A stretch of 33,580 nucleotides of DNA from an uncultured Actinomycetes bacterium (GTDB lineage Bacteria; Actinomycetota; Actinomycetes; Nanopelagicales; Nanopelagicaceae), in the NCBI GenBank assembly GCA_903842855.1, contig CAIMNT010000214.1:1-33580 (forward strand), read 5' to 3'. Each line of letters begins with the position of its first letter. Within the stretch, counting starts at the first letter, position 1. The position numbers and the translations under genes were made by a program. The notes under the pieces were generated by a model. It saw only the letters and a program-made list of their open reading frames with translations, did no database searches and was not told where the DNA came from. This document shows positions 32,401 through 33,580 of this stretch, piece by piece.

Positions 32401-33084
32401 ATGTCATTCATTCACTGGTTATTTAATGCTCAGGTGCATTTTGGTAATAAGTACACGCAAGCAATCTATTGGAAAGAGATCATCGGAAACATTTTTGGAT
32501 TGGGAAGTGCCCTGCTCGGAATGAGACGAAAGATGTGGGCGTGGCCAATTGGAATTATTGGAAATGTCCTACTCTTCACGCTCTTCATCGGAAGCATTTG
32601 GGATCCACATCAAACCAGTCGAATCATGCTGGGGCAGGCAGGTCGCCAACTTCTCTTGATCGCAGTCAGCCTCTACGGATGGTGGACATGGAGTCAAAAC
32701 CGCAGAAAACCTTCTTATGATGGAAAACCTCCAGTCGCGATTCGATGGACTACCACCAGCGAGAAGTTAGTTTTGGTTCCAGCAACCGTTGCCTTCTATT
32801 TCGCAACCTTCTTCATCATCACCGCAATCGGAGGCTCTTGGAACATTGCTGCCGACTCGTGGATCTTTACTGGCACCGCGCTAGCTACATATGGGCTGGC
32901 TCGCGGATTTGTCGAATTCTGGCTGGTCTGGGTAGCCGTGGATGCCGTGGGTGTTCCATTGGATATTCGCGGTCATTACTATCCAACCGCCTTCATGTAT
33001 ATCTTCTATGGCGCCTTCGTTATCTGGGGCTTTGTAACGTGGTTGCTGACAGCCAAGCGTGAGAAGGTAGCGGTCGCGGCATAA
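32401..33084 (+). CDS. ribM: PnuC-family transporter, probable riboflavin importer RibM
   Basis: A 227-residue polytopic membrane protein with about seven hydrophobic segments. PnuC-family marks are YWKEIIGNIFGLGSALLGMR near the N-terminus, WAWPIGIIGNVLLF in the second helix pair and the aromatic YGWWTWSQN loop motif (family WxxW). PnuC proteins are facilitators that trap vitamins by phosphorylation inside the cell; substrates include nicotinamide riboside, thiamine and riboflavin. The FMN riboswitch directly upstream assigns riboflavin as substrate, as for actinobacterial RibM. The ribosome-binding site is AAGGGGG, eight bases before ATG 32401, probably masked in the FMN-bound state (inference). 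Confidence 0.88.
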   Translation: MSFIHWLFNAQVHFGNKYTQAIYWKEIIGNIFGLGSALLGMRRKMWAWPIGIIGNVLLFTLFIGSIWDPHQTSRIMLGQAGRQLLLIAVSLYGWWTWSQNRRKPSYDGKPPVAIRWTTTSEKLVLVPATVAFYFATFFIITAIGGSWNIAADSWIFTGTALATYGLARGFVEFWLVWVAVDAVGVPLDIRGHYYPTAFMYIFYGAFVIWGFVTWLLTAKREKVAVAA

Positions 33085-33112
33085 TCTGGCACTTGAGAAG
33101 CGGCACTCCAAT

Positions 33113-33118
33113 TAGAAT
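33113..33118 (+). promoter_or_regulatory. Predicted -10 box, leaderless promoter of hisE
   Basis: TAGAAT, six bases (GATGAC), then ATG at 33125; no Shine-Dalgarno. This would drive hisE-hisG. Confidence 0.62.
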
Positions 33119-33124
33119 GATGAC

Positions 33125-33388
33125 ATGAAGTCATTCGATGAACTGTGGATAGAACTGAGCGAAAAGGCGAACTCTCGCCCCGCCGGTTCATCCACGGTGG
33201 CCGCTTTAGATTCTGGCATCCATGCAATGGGTAAGAAGATCATTGAGGAGGCCGGCGAGGTCTGGCTTGCTGCAGAACACGAGAGTGACTCTGCTCTGGC
33301 CCTTGAAATCTCACAACTTCTCTACCGTCTCCAAGTTCTAATGCTGGCTCGGGGTATTACTCCGGAAGATGTTTATAAAGTTCTTTAA
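33125..33388 (+). CDS. hisE: Phosphoribosyl-ATP pyrophosphatase
   Basis: Second step of histidine synthesis, hydrolysing PR-ATP to PR-AMP. The 87-residue all-alpha protein has the MazG-like metal motifs KKIIEEAGEVWLAA and ALEISQLLYRLQVLMLARG. It is the stand-alone form; no hisI domain is fused. hisG follows 30 bases later, the usual actinobacterial hisE-hisG pair. In Streptomyces-type genomes this pair follows ribH; here it follows the riboflavin transporter gene directly. Confidence 0.94.
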   Translation: MKSFDELWIELSEKANSRPAGSSTVAALDSGIHAMGKKIIEEAGEVWLAAEHESDSALALEISQLLYRLQVLMLARGITPEDVYKVL

Positions 33389-33418
33389 TCAGGTCCGGAA
33401 TATCGCGAGGAGTTTTGC

Positions 33419-33580
33419 ATGCTTAAAGTAGCTATCCCAAACAAAGGAAGTCTCTCTGACTCCGCTATCGCGGCGCTTAAAGAGGCGGGCTATCGGCAAC
33501 GCACTGATGCGCGCGATCTGACCCTCATCGATCCTGAAAACGAAGTTGAGTTTTACTATTTGAGACCTCGCGATATAGCA
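33419..33580 (+). CDS. hisG: ATP phosphoribosyltransferase, N-terminal part (3' truncated by window)
   Basis: First enzyme of histidine synthesis, joining ATP and PRPP. The ATG at 33419 is preceded by GAGGAG (33407-33412, seven-base spacing... six bases between) and opens MLKVAIPNKGSLSDSAIAAL, the family's PNKGxLxxxA motif, followed by EVEFYYLRPRDIA. Only 54 codons lie within the window and the frame is still open at the last base. Whether it is the long, HisZ-independent type with a regulatory domain cannot be seen. It forms an operon with hisE. Confidence 0.93.
   Translation, partial: MLKVAIPNKGSLSDSAIAALKEAGYRQRTDARDLTLIDPENEVEFYYLRPRDIA

Noticed and set aside
1..33580. Phage, insertion sequence, CRISPR or defence genes
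   Set aside because: No transposase, integrase, repeat array or unassigned multi-gene cluster is seen; virtually all coding space is assigned to core genes in conserved order.

Overview
This 33.6-kb window is a dense, single-stranded run of housekeeping genes from an actinobacterium. Every credible gene reads on the + strand, most neighbours overlap or are separated by a few bases, and only two gaps exceed 60 bases without being coding (13368-13446 and 32114-32400); both hold RNA regulators. Lineage evidence is an actinobacterial mIHF protein, an EF-P with the actinobacterial PGKGP tip, a helicase-dead PriA with a zinc-binding core, and the actinobacterial gene order aroE-aroC-aroK-aroB-aroQ-efp-nusB-pyrR...gmk-rpoZ-coaBC-metK-priA-def-fmt-rsmB-rpe. 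The moderate G+C (about half, judged by eye) and extreme compaction suggest a streamlined, possibly freshwater planktonic actinobacterium of the acI/Nanopelagicales type; that placement is inference.

Layout. 1-6414: end of a metallo-beta-lactamase-fold hydrolase, then hisS, aspS, a small DUF948-like membrane protein and alaS. 6418-12357: ruvX, mltG and a shikimate-pathway block (aroE, a lone A24 prepilin peptidase, aroC, aroK, aroB, aroQ). 12378-13367: efp and nusB. 13377-23962: a complete UMP-synthesis operon behind a PyrR-type leader (pyrR, pyrB, pyrC, carA, carB, pyrK, pyrD, pyrF), ending in one reading frame that joins mIHF to guanylate kinase. 23985-31433: rpoZ, coaBC, metK, priA, def, fmt, rsmB. 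31457-33580: rpe, an FMN riboswitch in front of a PnuC/RibM-type riboflavin transporter, hisE and the start of hisG, which runs off the window.

The most notable observations are: (a) the mIHF-guanylate kinase fusion, with a strong ribosome-binding site and in-frame GTG exactly at the domain junction; (b) seven genes whose ATG lies exactly six bases after a TAnnnT box, implying systematic leaderless transcription; (c) a pyr leader in which the PyrR-binding motif merges with the Shine-Dalgarno sequence; and (d) a riboflavin locus apparently reduced to riboswitch plus transporter. No mobile elements, CRISPR arrays, tRNA or rRNA genes, or convincing intrinsic terminators were found. I did not find an unknown multi-gene system; the unusual content is architectural and regulatory.
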